Counted from the first letter of the stretch, positions 27,375 through 39,973 are shown. The stretch is 64,000 nt of DNA from Beroe forskalii (GCA_011033025.1 WFMF01000169.1:62001-126000), one strand, 5' to 3'. Notes: generated from the sequence alone by a model not told the origin. Numbers and translations are program-made.

Positions 27375-27580
27375 AGTTACGAGACTTCGCTGCAATGGGC
27401 AGCTCCTCAGCCCTCCTGCACAGTTTCCTGTACACTTGACTGACTGTACCGTGTGGCTGCGTAGGTGAGATTTCTCACCCTTAATCCCCTTGCTCGATAG
27501 GCAGGGCCGGGAATCGAACCATTAACCTCTCCATTGAAAGTCACATGTCATAACCACTGCGCCACCTGGCCAGTGAGCTC
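27375..27580 (-). mobile_element. tRNA-derived SINE, copy 2
   Basis: On the minus strand, TGGCGCAGTGG (A-box-like, 27,554-27,564) and GGTTCGATTCC (B-box, 27,510-27,520) lie at tRNA-like spacing at the head. The tail contains CAGGAAACTGTGC and TTGCAGCGAAGTCTCG, which recur in the plus-strand element at 59.8-60.05 kb. The tRNA-like head plus a shared unrelated tail identifies a SINE family and not a functional tRNA. Confidence 0.8.
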
Positions 27581-30500
27581 AATTTCTTATGTTTTCATTC
27601 AGACATTGTTATATTATGGCAATGAATGCGCACCATCAGATATGATGTGAAGGACTGAAGGTACTGGTGGTTGGGTGCGGGTGCCATTTCCAACACCAGT
27701 TGTCAAATAGTCAGGGGTAGTCCAAGCATCGCAAATGGTTTACCCAAACGGATATAATGGGTTTTTGTGCTAGGAATGGATAGACTCTTGAGAAGTTACA
27801 TGCCTCTAACAAACCCAACATCGGATATTTTGAATCAAAAAAGAAGGAATATAACGAAATGAAAATAATATACACTGTATTCCTGTAAGGTTCCCATCTC
27901 ACAAACACACACATACCAATAACTTGCTTCTCTATGATAAGTAGCTCCAGACAAAACCATGATAATTCCCCTCTCTCGTATATAATATTTATTTGTTGCT
28001 TCCCCCCCATTTTACTTTCTGGTCCGGGTTGTAGCGGATTTGCTTCAGTTACTCACAGAGCTCTACAGTATATTTCCATATGTTTCTCCTCCGACACGCA
28101 CAACTATAATAAACACGCTTAATATATTTCTCAATTTCCTTGGCCTCACCCACCAGACGTTTATTATATGTACCTGTTAAACTGATATATAAACATACAC
28201 TTCTGCATACATAATCGGGCGGTTAGCATACGAAAGTAGTCATAGTAATCGTTGAAACAAATCAGGTGGATGAGTGCGATCCAGCTGATATAAGGTCCAT
28301 TACTAGGAGCTCTCCTCGGCCGTATATATATATATTCTATATGTTCCTTATCATAAACATTTGTTACGCTTGATGCGCATCCTCCTCGATATAGAATATA
28401 CCCATTATTAATAACCCCCACAAGGCGGTCGACAATTAGCAAAGTCGACAATAATCGCTCATCTCCTTCAGAAGGAGCGCCTTCTTATTGTATAACAATT
28501 AATCTAGTAATATTATATATCTTTCCATGGTACTCTTCTAGCAGGCGATTTCAGGAAATTATGATTATAATATTGGAGCCGTATTATAATGCCAGACTTA
28601 CAGGATTCACTTTGTGCCCTCCCTCGAGAATTAGCATTATTATTCAACTTCATATCAAATTTGAAGCAAATTTTCGCCCTTCCTTCAGTACTCTATATGA
28701 AAGATAATGAGTCAACCATTTACATATATTTTACTATTTTAGTGTCATTATGTCAGTGTCATATGATGAATCACAAGCTTTTATATTTGACCACGCTCTG
28801 CCTCAATTACAGTTTCCACATTGTCCAGACGCACGATCAGGGGCGTCCTATAACTTGTTTTCCTGTCATTACTGGTCATTATCAGGAATGAGCTGCGTTT
28901 CTGCCCCTTCTTGCGCAGTCCAGGCTGCCTCCTCCATGTTCATTTGCTGAAACCCACAGATCATATGAAGTTGTCTGTGTTTCCGGCTGAGGTCGTGTTC
29001 TCTGCTCCAGGCATGAGCTGTCGCACGTTTCCAAATTAGCCAACATCGCCATTGTATGGCTGAAGCATGTCCTCTTGACTCTCTCTCTCTCTCTCTGCTT
29101 TATGAAACGCTCTCTGATCACATTGTATCACACTATGCTCCACGTGCAAATAAAAAGGCGGCTCACAAAGACATAATTGTTTAAAGTATCCACTTGATGA
29201 CGCATTACTGCCAGTGTTTCGTGCGAGGATTCGCCCGGATACAATGTAAATGTTATCTCAGCCTCTCGCAGGCTGCTTTCAGCTGATCCCTCCTGGAAGC
29301 TCCACCTACTGTTCTCTGACAGCAGCCTCCACTGCTCAGTACTCTGATGAGGGAACTCTTTATCCGTGCGCTTGGTTCCCGGTGTTACACTCCAATTATG
29401 CATGCTTTGTAACCCGTTTATACTTGGTGTTTCCTGGCCCGTGTTATATGGGCACGGAGCACGGAAGCCAGAGCGTCTCCAGCTGTCTCCCACGTCAGGG
29501 CAGGTCATGAGTCGTGAGGGTTTTCGGGGGGTTGTGTCCTGGTGGGTTGTCATAGCGTCATAGGATCATAGGAGTATTGGAGTGGAAAGTGGTTGAGTCA
29601 TGATGTTAGTACTCAGTGGAGGGAACAGGATATCTTATCATGCCATATTTTAATTTTGTCGTTAAAGAATTAAGGCATAAAGGGCGTCACTGAACTTGAT
29701 GCAGGAGTAGGTGTCATTGCAATTTACAAGATTAATTCCCATCTTGAACTTAAGAATAGGCTAAACATTCGTGGTCATGAGACACTACCTGGACGACGAA
29801 CGATGAAATAAATATATATTGAACTAGAGGAAAGCGGCCCAGACGCTAGTCTGGCAATTCTCCAACTTTCACAGCTTGAGATGCTGCCATATAATAAAGG
29901 ATCTCCCACTGTCTCGGAATTATCTTGTCCTCAAAAATACAGGACAAGTCGCCGATGACACCTCTGCTGGAGTACATTTGGAGAGCTTGCTAGTACTCAA
30001 AGTGCCATGATCTGTCCTGATGAGGAAGGGAGAGAGGGCTCTGTATAAGAGTGTGTAAAAGAGCAGCCCGAATAAAGCATCACGGTATATGTGAGCAGTG
30101 TGTAGTTATCGTAATAATCAGTTAATCGACCTCTGTAGGTCTATGATTTGTCCCCCTTCTCCGAGTTGAGTGAGATTAAGTGGGCACTTCAAGTGCGAGC
30201 CCGAGCTTTTATACCCATCATTGACAAACTATTTCCCTGTCTTTTCAGCTTAGCTCCTTTTCCTTAGAAAGATATGAATCTTAATAACATACCTACGTGA
30301 TAGAATTGTTGATAAAAGCAAGAAAGCTAATTCAAATTATTTAATTACAACATCCCCGTGATTCATGATAACCATTTTGCTCTTCAGAGTCACCTCAGTT
30401 CCATTGTGAATTCGTCACGAACTCCGCACGATTTGCACTGCCTAAATCCCATAATTATTCAATTATCACACAAGTCGTTGTCCATTACCATGTCAATAAT

Positions 30501-31112
30501 CAATGACTTTAGGAATTTGGCTTGTTGAGCAACACAAACGTGACGGCTAACCATGTGAGCTATGTTAGTATTTCCTCTTTGACTAGTCTCTGACAAATCC
30601 TGGATGTCTGGCACATTTCACGCGTTCTTCCTCCCAATCAGCCGTCGTGGCGAATTCCTCCTTCATTCAGAGGCTCCTATGATAACTACCCTCACGAATA
30701 ATGATATAAAGAGATGCTGAGCTTAATTCGACCTCCTCACCGGGCATCTGGGATATAATTTATCTGAGAGAGGCAATCATCTGCTTTATGAGAGCCAGGA
30801 TTTCCAGCTCACCCATTACCCAATTACACTACTTCACCGGACTAATTTCACTGCTTCCACCGTCGGGAGTAGTACATTTTATCTCCGACAGATCAAAACC
30901 AACTCCGACAGACGAATATCCTGGTCTTAGGCCGCGCGCGCGTTGTGTGTGTGTTTAATAAAGGTCTGGCTCTGTTTACACTGAGCAGTTATCACGACGA
31001 CGCTTGATCATTCCTTTCCAGTGACCCCTGCTTATCATTATATAGATCTCACATTGACTACTTCGTTTTGTTAAGTTTTACCGAGGGTCCCGCCTGAGGA
31101 AAGAATCCCACC
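27581..31112. other. Intronic sequence, no recognised gene
   Basis: Several overlapping open frames on both strands at 28.6-29.6 kb have ordinary composition and no domain. A CT run lies near 29,078-29,096 and a TG run near 30,937-30,952. The 200 bases before 31,113 may hold a promoter for the next candidate exon, but no clear element is seen. Confidence 0.4.
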
Positions 31113-31165
31113 ATGGCTATGTACGCAGCGCACATGACTCAAGGGAACAACTCCTATCAACAGAC
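31113..31165 (+). CDS. Candidate alternative first exon of Kv channel (b)
   Basis: An ideal Kozak sequence (CCCACCATGG) opens MAMYAAHMTQGNNSYQQ plus two bases. A strong GTACGT donor follows, leaving phase 2, which joins correctly to the channel acceptor at 38,744. The resulting N terminus would be only 18 residues before the T1-proximal linker, without the acidic tail encoded at 4,010. Of the intronic alternatives this has the best start and donor, and it is far nearer the core exons. Transcript data are needed to decide. Confidence 0.45.
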
Positions 31166-32036
31166 GTACGTATATTGTGGAACAATAGAACATCTTATCA
31201 ATCTGTAGATAGCTGAGCAGTGTCTTACATAATTATGATTTGTTATGTATGTTGGCTAGAAACAAAAATCCGCCAAAAGATATTCGTATCACAGCTTCCT
31301 GAACAGTGCTATTGTTACTTCTACCAACTTTTTCACAACTGGTCCACACTTTTCATGATAAAAACTCTTTTCATTTAACAGCTGTAGTTGTTATTGCAAT
31401 CCCACGTGAAATATCAAATTTGTGTTATCTCAACCTCATGTGAAATATTGAATCCACTCTCTCTGAATCTCTTGTAAAAAAGTGGTAAATAGCTAATGCA
31501 CCATATCTATCACTGTTCTGGACTACCTAATGTAATATTATTCTAGAATAAATTCATTGTATTCAGCTCACGTACAATACACCTGGTTGAAGGTAATGTC
31601 ATCATGATGAATTACTACCACCAAATTATCTTTTTCCGTGCATCCTAAACCTAAAAGAACCACATCCCTCAGTCATGCCCAAGAGAAATCCATTGCACCA
31701 TGCAACTGTGGAACAAACCAGTTTGAGTCAAAAATTTTTCTATGGAAAAGTATCACAATAAGATACTGAATCCAATTATTTCTGGATTAATTTCAGATTT
31801 TTTCCACTTTTCAGTCTATATTTTTTCAAAATTCATCGGGTTATCAAATTTTCCTATATATAACTCAACGATTCTTGGATCCTTATCCATATTCTAATCC
31901 ATAACTATAATCTGCAGTTTTCACGAAACATCATAACTGTGTATTCTCGTGGTGTTTCACAGAGGGAAGGGAGTGCTAATTTTCACTTACATTACAATTT
32001 TTATGTATTTTACTTTTCACGCAGTGATGATAGATG
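31166..32036. other. Intronic sequence
   Basis: AT-rich sequence with no gene, repeat array or inverted repeat that I can support. Confidence 0.4.
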
Positions 32037-32515
32037 ACTCAGAGGCATATGCCCATGTTTGGAGGTATATGCCCATGTTTGGAAGCATATGCCCATGTTT
32101 GGAGGCATATGCCCATGTTTGGAAGCATATGCCCATGTTTGGAGGCATCTGCCCCATGATTGGAGGCATGTGCCCATGTTTGGAGGCATAAGCCCATGTT
32201 TGGAGGCATATGCCCATGTTTGGAGGCATATGCCCATGTTTGAAAGCATATGCCCATGTTTGGAGGCATATGCCCATGTTTGGAAGCATATGCCCATGTT
32301 TGGAAGCATATGCCCATGTTTGGAGGTAAATGCCCATGTTTGGAAGCATATGCCCATGTTTGGAGGTATATGCCCATGTTTGGAGGCATATGCCCATGTT
32401 TGGAGGCATATGCCCAATGCCCATGTTTGGAAGCATATGCCCATGTTTGGAGGCATATGTCCATGTTTGGAAGCAAATGCCCATGTTTGGCTGGTATATG
32501 CCCATGTTTAGAGTC
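32037..32515. repeat. 20-bp minisatellite, about 24 copies
   Basis: Tandem copies of a 20-bp unit close to GGAGGCATATGCCCATGTTT, with G/A variants at a few positions. One short irregular copy lies near 32,414. The unit contains GCATATGC, so each copy is locally palindromic. Because 20 is not a multiple of three and the unit has no stop in any frame, all six frames stay open. That explains the overlapping 70-190-codon frames here, which I do not call genes. Confidence 0.95.
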
Positions 32516-33632
32516 GTATATTGCATCTTTCCACCGCCATCGTAACTTCTCATAAAAGAATTTCACGATACACAGCTCGAAGAGCAGGCCTGAGAAGAAC
32601 ACCTGCAATCAACGTAATATGACTTGGATTTACATTGTTTTTGAGAACGATATTCATGACCAATAAGACAAATATTTCTGTGTATTCCCGCTTAAGTTAA
32701 AATACATTTGGGCACAACATTTGTTGAAATATCACCAAGAAAATACTGTCATACATAAATTATATAAGCATGTCTACATTCCTGAAAAAAAGTTTTTGAT
32801 TGAATGTCATTGCATATATTTAATATTTGTCCACCTTCAACTCCGATCTACAAGATCTTTTCAGCGTGGAAAGTGTTCCTAAGGGCCTAAGGCCAAGGTT
32901 AGTGATTAGCGATATCCCGATTTAGGCAAATGAATGCCTTGAATATTGTGGCGGATGATGTATCTTGACATGGGTAAATGTAAATTTATATAGTGTTGAA
33001 CTGATACTGCCTTGAAGAGCTGTTCTTCAAACTACATAGCCCCGATAATCGATTATATGGTCACTTCTTTCACCTTCATATTATGTTTGAGTGTTATTTC
33101 TCTTTGATTCTTCGATAAGTACACATTCAAAACTCGTGCATTGATTTCTAACCATTGCAACCCATTTGTCTAATTTGACAGTTGGTTATTTTCCCGTGGG
33201 TATCCCAAGAAAACAATAGAAATTATCTGCCTCCCGTCTTGACTGTAGTCTAGAAGCGTGAGTTTAATAAGAGAACGAAGCTTTCTTCGTGCTTCCTGTC
33301 ACTTATTAAAAGTGAAAGTAATATTGCTGCATCGTCTTTTCATTCCTTGTATCATTGTTTTGTCATTCGCCCACCCACTGCCTTGAAACAAATATGTGTA
33401 TGTCTTTGATTATAGCGCTATTGTCTTGTAAATTAGTTGAAACCCGAATTATAACGCGCATCTTGAGTTAGGGATAATGTCGCTCGCGATGTATCACTAT
33501 CAATTCAAGGTTAAAATGCCCAATGCAAATTTTGCGTTCTCACGGACGAGTCTTTATTCGGATATTCTTCATTGTCCGACTCATTGAAAACTTTTGTTTC
33601 TCAATTTCCTTTGAAAAGTTGACCTGGTAAAC
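32516..33632. other. Intronic sequence
   Basis: AT-rich, no gene or repeat array seen. Confidence 0.4.
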
Positions 33633-33694
33633 ATGTTGCCCGTGAAGTCTATGAGAGTGCAGAGCCGGAGAGTTATGCATGCTCTAAAGATAGG
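33633..33694 (+). CDS. Candidate alternative first exon of Kv channel (c)
   Basis: AACATG opens a basic peptide beginning MLPVKSMRVQSRRVMHALKI, then GG before a good GTGAGC donor. The 62 nt leave phase 2, as required by the acceptor at 38,744. The peptide is Arg/Lys-rich, opposite in charge to the acidic tail of exon 4,010. The donor and its intronic flank are the first unit of the 32-bp tandem array that follows. Support is start, donor and phase only. Confidence 0.35.
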
Positions 33695-33880
33695 GTGAGC
33701 CTAAATCTCTTAAATCTGAAGATAGGGTGAGCCTGAATCTCTTAAATCTGAAGATAGGGTGAGCCTAAATCTCTTAAATCTGAAGATAGGGTGAGCCTGA
33801 ATCTCTTAAATCTGAAGATAGGGTGAGCCTAAATCTCTTAAATCTGAAGATAGGGTGAGCCTAAATCTCTTAAATCTGTT
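33685..33880 (+). repeat. 32-bp minisatellite carrying a splice donor, six copies
   Basis: Six head-to-tail copies of a 32-bp unit starting AAGATAGGGTGAGCCTRAAT, with the R position varying between copies. Each unit contains AGATAGG followed by GTGAGC, a good 5' splice-site match. The first copy is the end of candidate exon 33,633-33,694. Confidence 0.95.
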
Positions 33881-36384
33881 GCTGGTGCTACGGCATCATA
33901 AACCACTGGGGACCTTATCGGCCCTTATCATTCAACCGGCCTTTTAACCAGCAGAATACCAAGATAGCGTTAAATTTAACCGTTTTAGCCGGCTCGTTTG
34001 ACCTAAATGGTCATCACACATCACAATTCAATTTATGAAACCTAGCCAATTCTCTACCTCAGAGCTGAATTCGCATTAGGAAGATCACTTCAATCATAGG
34101 GAATAATCAATTATATATCCGCATGCACAATACTAATTCAAATTGTAATTATTAGAGATATCATTTGGTTCAAATCATCTGGCTTTAAATTTAACAGGCT
34201 CTCTTTGCCAAAATCGAAAAATTCATTTTTTTCAGTTGAAAATAATTCAATCCGGAAGGCCGATCACTAAATTTCTATTAGTGATGGTACACAGGATGTG
34301 ATATTTTTATTTTCTGTCCTAATTTGACCAGTTTATCTTTGTTTTTATCATTCTTCTCCAACCCCTTGATTGGTACGTTAATATTCACTATGAATTAGCT
34401 CAGAGCTTCAAAAAATTTAGGGTGAAAGGCTCTCATGCGGTTTTTGGGTTTTAAGCTGACTGATATGAATCAAATAATGAGCAAATGACAATTGGCAGAA
34501 ACAATTTCTCGATTGTGTATAATTCCTTCTGCGAATCATAATACTGATTATTGCTGTATACTGATGTAGTACTGTAGACTGATGCTCTATTTACCCATAA
34601 TCTCCCATTCTCCCTTGCATTATACCGGGCCGTATAATATACCCTATAATATACCGTATGTCATCATAATGAGATGAGCAACCCGCTTATGAGCAGTGAG
34701 CAGTCGAGCACTGATGAGTTTATGGTAATGGGTGAAATAGTGCGCTTCAGTTGAATCTATCTCTTTCGAGCGGTTACTCCCAAGTTGGGAACTGAAACCT
34801 TGAATTTTAAGAAGGTCGTATAAGTATGCCAGTCTTCGCATGAGAGGTGGTATTGAATTTATCAGATGGTATTGTAAGATTCAATGTTACAACGTTTAGA
34901 GTGCAGTTTTAGCCTTTACGCAAAATTATATTCAAATATCCCTCAAAAATTGCATTCTCCAAACAGCAGAATCCCATTTATAAGATATTTCCTTGTGTTC
35001 GGATCCAAACAACGGCATCTACTTTTATTCCTCACCAATGCTCTAAGAGATATATTAAAAGCTCAAATATCGAGTTGTCGTTATCTGGCCTCTTTTCTGA
35101 TTCTCAGTAGTACTAGACCGCAAACAGCGTATAATACAAGGCTCAGGGTAAGCTGTAAATGCTCTACCTCAGCCACTATTCACTTCATTAAACAGGTATT
35201 AAACTCAAAATATTGTGTTTACAGGACCTATCCTTCGTGTACAGATGAGCTGGGCTATTAGTTTATCATAACTACAATTTAACTGTTCCCGGAAAATGAA
35301 GCTGGTTGTAAAGGCCAGATATTCGGTTTAAAATTCTAAAACTGTATTTATTTCTTTCGATATATTCGCTATTGAAGCGAGTCCCGACGTTCTGACTTCC
35401 GTCTTCCAACTTTTAGTTCATTGGTCAGGTCCTGCAGGATATTTCTGACTATTGACGAGTGGTACTAAGAAATGCTGGAGGATTTTAAGATTGAAGTGCC
35501 AAGAAGTGCACGAATGAGAGATTGTGACGCTTTGTTCCACACTTTCCCAGACTGGCTGATGTTTTCGGTGGTAACCCATGAACCCACCACTTAGATCCGG
35601 AACCACTCATCGACAAGCATTGGACCGTCAATTTACTGGCATACTCAAACTAACCCGCATACATATATTCCTGTTCTCGTGTTAACTGCACCAACACCAA
35701 TTCCCTGCATACCTCGCTGTGTACCATGTTCTCACCTGCCAGGTGCTATATCCGTTATCTACATAATTAATGCCCTCGCGCAAGGCAGTCTGGTGGGGGA
35801 GATGGCGTAATTATCACACCCCATACTGGGGCGCTGTCGAGCTGGATCCGGCTACCTCGGCAAGCGAGAGTTAGATATGTGCGTTAATAAGCTCCAGGTA
35901 TGCCAAGTTTTTCATGTATAATTGATAGAATTACCTTACGTTTGTTGACAGTGCGTTGACAGTACAGCGGGACTATTAACACATGTGCTGATGTCGGTCC
36001 AGATTTCCATGGACCAGAATTCTTCTTCCTCAGGAATTTGAATTAAAAACCCAAATACATTTTTTCACTTTTTCACTCGATTTGAAAATGATAAATGAAT
36101 TCTATCAAGTGACAATAATATTAATGTAAAATATCGACTTTCCGTTAAGAAAAATGTCTGAAAATGTGTACGACTGTACAACTACAAGCGAAAAAGTGAC
36201 CTGATAGTACTGTCACAATGCATTCACTATATACTTAGATAATTAATAAGTACTTTATTTGCAGCGAAATCAATTAAAGAGAAAGCCATGCTATAGCTCA
36301 ATAATTAAGTAGGCTATTGATGGGTATGGTTGTGCTAGATAACTCATAAGTTACACTCAATATTATGTACACCGTACTTCAACT
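33881..36384. other. Intronic sequence
   Basis: No gene supported. A 125-codon plus-strand frame at 34,884-35,261 lacks recognisable domains or splice sites. Confidence 0.4.
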
Positions 36385-37043
36385 AGATACCGCACTGTGG
36401 CTAAATACCGCACTGTGGCTGGATACCGCACTGTGGCTAAATACTGCACTGTGGCTAAATACCGCACTGTGGCTAAATACCGCACTGTGGCTAAATACCG
36501 CACTGTGGCTAGATACCGCACTGTGGCTAGATACCGCACTGTGGCTAGATACCGCATTATGGCTAGGTACCGCACAATGGCTAAATACCGCACTGTGGCT
36601 AGATACCGCACTGTGGCTAGATACCGCACTGTGGCTAGATACCGCACTGTGACTGTGGCTAGATACCGCACTTTGGCTAGATACCGCACTGTGGCTAGAT
36701 ACCGCACTGTGGCTAGATACCGCACTGTGGCTAGATACCGCACTGTGGCTAGATACCGCACTGTGGCTAGATACCGCACTGTGGCTAGATAGCGCACTTT
36801 GGCTAGGCACTGCACTTTGGCTAGATGCCGCACTGTGGCTAGATACCGCACTGTTGCTAGATACTGCAAGGTGGCTAGATGCCGCACTGTGGCTAGATAC
36901 CGCACTGTGGCTAGATACCGCACTGTGGCTAGATACCGCACTGTGGCTAGATACCGCACTGTGGCTAGATACCGCACTGTGGCTAGATAGCGCACTTTGG
37001 CTAGGTACTGCACTGTGGCTAGATACCGCACCGTGGCTAGGTA
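36385..37043. repeat. 18-bp minisatellite, about 36 copies
   Basis: Tandem 18-bp units close to CTAGATACCGCACTGTGG with scattered point variants. Eighteen is a multiple of three, so every open frame encodes a perfect hexapeptide repeat, for example YLATVR on the minus strand in a 318-codon frame spanning 36,363-37,319. The frame is explained by the repeat. Its non-repeat N-terminal part shows no recognisable domain, so I do not call it a gene. Confidence 0.95.
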
Positions 37044-38743
37044 TCTATCCCAACGTTTAGATAGGATAATTGATATTGCGAGCGTTTTGCAGTAGATCTT
37101 GCTGGTAATTCCAAGTATCTGAATACCTGTCAACGAAGTGATTAGAACGAAGTCTCCACAGTGAAAGTATTTACCAGTTGTTACTCCTGATTCATATCTG
37201 TGGAAAGCACGTGGGAGCTCGATATGATCACCGATTTCAACCCACCTCCTATCATCAAATTCCATGATCAAACCCATCCACCACTCGCCAAGACGCCGAA
37301 CCACCCTTACACACAACATGCTGCTTATTGCTAATTGCTAATAAGCTTATAGTACTCTGTACACTTAGTACAAAATACCATTGAGCGTATAACTACTTGC
37401 TGAGTACTCTAATTCCCGCATAATCTCAGCTAATATTGTCGTAGTTACTGAATTAGAGACAGGCCGCTATAGTCTATTGTATTGACTATTGTTATCTCCC
37501 CACTACCCATTTCGAAAGGTTATATCGAATTGAGGATCGTTTTACAATGCAGATGATGGCTTTACAGCTGGGATTATTGCGCTTTTTCACTGGTGGTAAC
37601 ACTAAATGGAAATTGTAAATTCATTCTGTGGAACCTTATCAGTGCCCAGGTGCAGACGAAAGGGTGCAGGACTGCTGGGATATGCTTTGATGTTATCACT
37701 TTTGGCCATTTTGGAGCCCTGAGTAATGCATGCAGTGATCCTCTGATCTTTGGACCTTTGGTAATTGGGCTAGAAGCGTAGCTTATTTCCTTCGCAAAAT
37801 GTATGGGTGTACGGTTGATGAATGAGTATACGGTTTATAAATGGCAGACAATGGTCGAGTCACCCCATCACAGACAATATTCTGATTGATTTCCCAGTTG
37901 AGCCATGAACAATTTGTAGCCGATTGTGCTCGGCAGGTGCTTTCATTATTAGATGAACTCGCGTCATCAAAATGACTACCATAATTAGGGGACTGAAAGA
38001 GTGAACGGTCTGGTGAATCTTTTAATTAGATAGCTTCTCTGAGACTTAATCTAGGCAATGAGAAGGGACCTATTTCATGAGATTTGAATAGGTCCAGCTT
38101 CTAAAAGATGATTCACGATGTGCAGTCACAAAATTTTCAATATCCAATACGCACGGTGGACTTTGATCGAAGTAGAAATTTCAGTACACATCCATCTCGG
38201 TTTCATATCTCAGGTAATCCTCCAAGAATTGCGCTCGTTTTCTGCTCAGGTTTTACGAGCGCTTTCATTTCCCTCCAGGCTCCTGAACAGGTCGTCAGCT
38301 GTAAAACTCTAAGCTTAGCAGCGCCTGGCAGCAAGGTGGGAGCCTGGGAGGGGAAGGGAAATGCCAGCACTAAGCTTGTTTATTATAAGCTGTTCTCCAG
38401 CTGTTTTGTAAAAAATTCCTGCGCACAAACAGTTGGCGAGTTTGAAATAAAAATCGCAGGGAATTCCACAAAATTAATAGAGAATAGATCAGTGGTGCTT
38501 CTCTCTCGATGGCCATCAATTATTGAGCATATCATGAATCTGCACCTTGGATTCATTCCATCATTTTCTGGTCATATTCAGTTTAAATTGACGATGAATT
38601 ATTGGCTGTTCAAAAAATAGACGTCAAAAATGGTTACACTTTTTAAGGAAACTTTTGTCACTTTTTGTCACACTTTTTATGAAACTTTCTATCACTTTTT
38701 TCACACTTTTTATCCCTGTTGTTGATGATGGTTTATGTTTCAG
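37044..38743. other. End of channel intron 1
   Basis: A 170-codon plus-strand frame at 38,108-38,620 has no recognisable motif. From about 38,637 the sequence is rich in CACTTTTT-like words, forming the extended pyrimidine tract before the acceptor TTTATGTTTCAG at 38,743. Confidence 0.5.
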
Positions 38744-38875
38744 GAACAGTTTGCCGATGAAATACACGGCGTTGAAAGATAGCAACCACCACGACTATCT
38801 TCACCAATCAGACAAGAACCTTATCAAGATCAACGTCAGTGGCAAGGAGTTCACCACAACCAAGGAAACACTCAG
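38744..38875 (+). CDS. Kv channel exon 2: linker and start of T1 domain
   Basis: The exon lies between TTTATGTTTCAG and a GTACAC donor, entering and leaving in phase 2. After a 24-residue hydrophilic linker it encodes NLIKINVSGKEFTTTKETL. This is the start of the T1/BTB tetramerisation domain (Shaker-family NVSGxxF motif). In the reconstructed 497-residue protein it covers residues 90-134. T1 assembles four subunits of the same Kv subfamily on the cytoplasmic side. All proposed first exons must join here. Confidence 0.9.
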
Positions 38876-39101
38876 GTACACAAACTATTCGAACAGAATT
38901 ATCCGATACTGTATTTTAGTTTCAGAGAAACAACGTTTCCCAACGGCGATTTTTTGAAAGTAAGTGCTTAGAAATCAGAATAGATTGTATGCTGTGAAGC
39001 CTGTATAAATTATGATTTTGTGAAAAATTATATTTTATACCTTAGAACCCCTTTATTAAGCCCCCCACAACTTACTCTGAGTCCCTCCACCAATCCTTCA
39101 G

Positions 39102-39294
39102 GTTTTTCCCGGACACCCTGCTCGGCTCCAGTGAGATAGAGAAGTACTACAATGAGGAGGTGAAGGCGTACTACTTCGACCGGCACCGGGGCATGTTCTC
39201 TGCGCTCCTCTACTTCTACCAGTCCCGGGGTGTCTTCAGGTCCCCCACTAACATAGACAGGGACATTGTGGAGGAGGAACTGGAGTTCTTCAAG
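39102..39294 (+). CDS. Kv channel exon 3: main T1 domain
   Basis: Acceptor CAATCCTTCAG. The exon enters in phase 2, restoring an Arg codon, and encodes FFPDTLLGSSEIEKYY, then AYYFDRHRGMFSALLYFYQS and DIVEEELEFFK. FPDTLLG, YFFDR-like and LYFYQSRG are classic Kv T1 motifs. The donor is GTTGGT, an unusual +3 T shared with the first-exon donors. The phase at the end is 0. I find no zinc-binding Cys-Cys pair at the expected T1 end. Its absence is characteristic of Kv1/Shaker as opposed to Kv2-4. Confidence 0.95.
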
Positions 39295-39973
39295 GTTGGT
39301 TTGCCTGACCTAGGACCCCCTGGTATTATTTGTCTTGATCCGGTATTCGCCTATTTATGATTTACCCCGCCTTCGACCCATTCAGCTTTAATCCCTTCCT
39401 CATATCGATTTTATGGCTGAATTCAAAGAAGCCGAGAAGGGTATATTGGAGCATTAATTGGGCTAGGGATTTTCTGAGAATATAGCTCAATATTTGACTC
39501 GAACTCCTTCGTGGAATGAAGGATTGATGATAGCCAGGATATATAGCGCTTATTGGCTGACTATAAATTACAAAGATTTAAGCAAGTGTTTGATCCCTTT
39601 TGACTTTAAAAAAACATTCCATACCCTTTTAAATGGAGTGTTTATTCATTTTATCCTGGCCGTAAAATCCTGAAATAGTCTTGTATGTGATATGAGTTGA
39701 CAATAATAAGCGATGCCAGCATGAAGCGCTCACGCAGACAGGTAATTTTCCAAAACGTCAATTTACTAACGCAGATCCAAGCCGGACAGTTGACATGTAA
39801 ACCGAGCGGAGTCTGTCGCATGCCATTAGGCGATATCCCGTGTCAGTAGAATAATCAGAACCACGTACTAGCTCAGCAGAGAAAGAGAATCTGCCTGAGT
39901 CAGGCCTAAGTCATACGAACCATCGTCCTGATTTCGTGACATTCAGCAGACAATGACATGATCCACTTCCCAG

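Noticed and set aside
32017-32608. Several 70-190-codon frames on both strands
   Set aside because: All arise from the stop-free 20-bp minisatellite.
38108-38620. 170-codon plus-strand frame just upstream of channel exon 2
   Set aside because: No recognisable motif. It stops before the acceptor at 38,743 and is in ordinary intron sequence.
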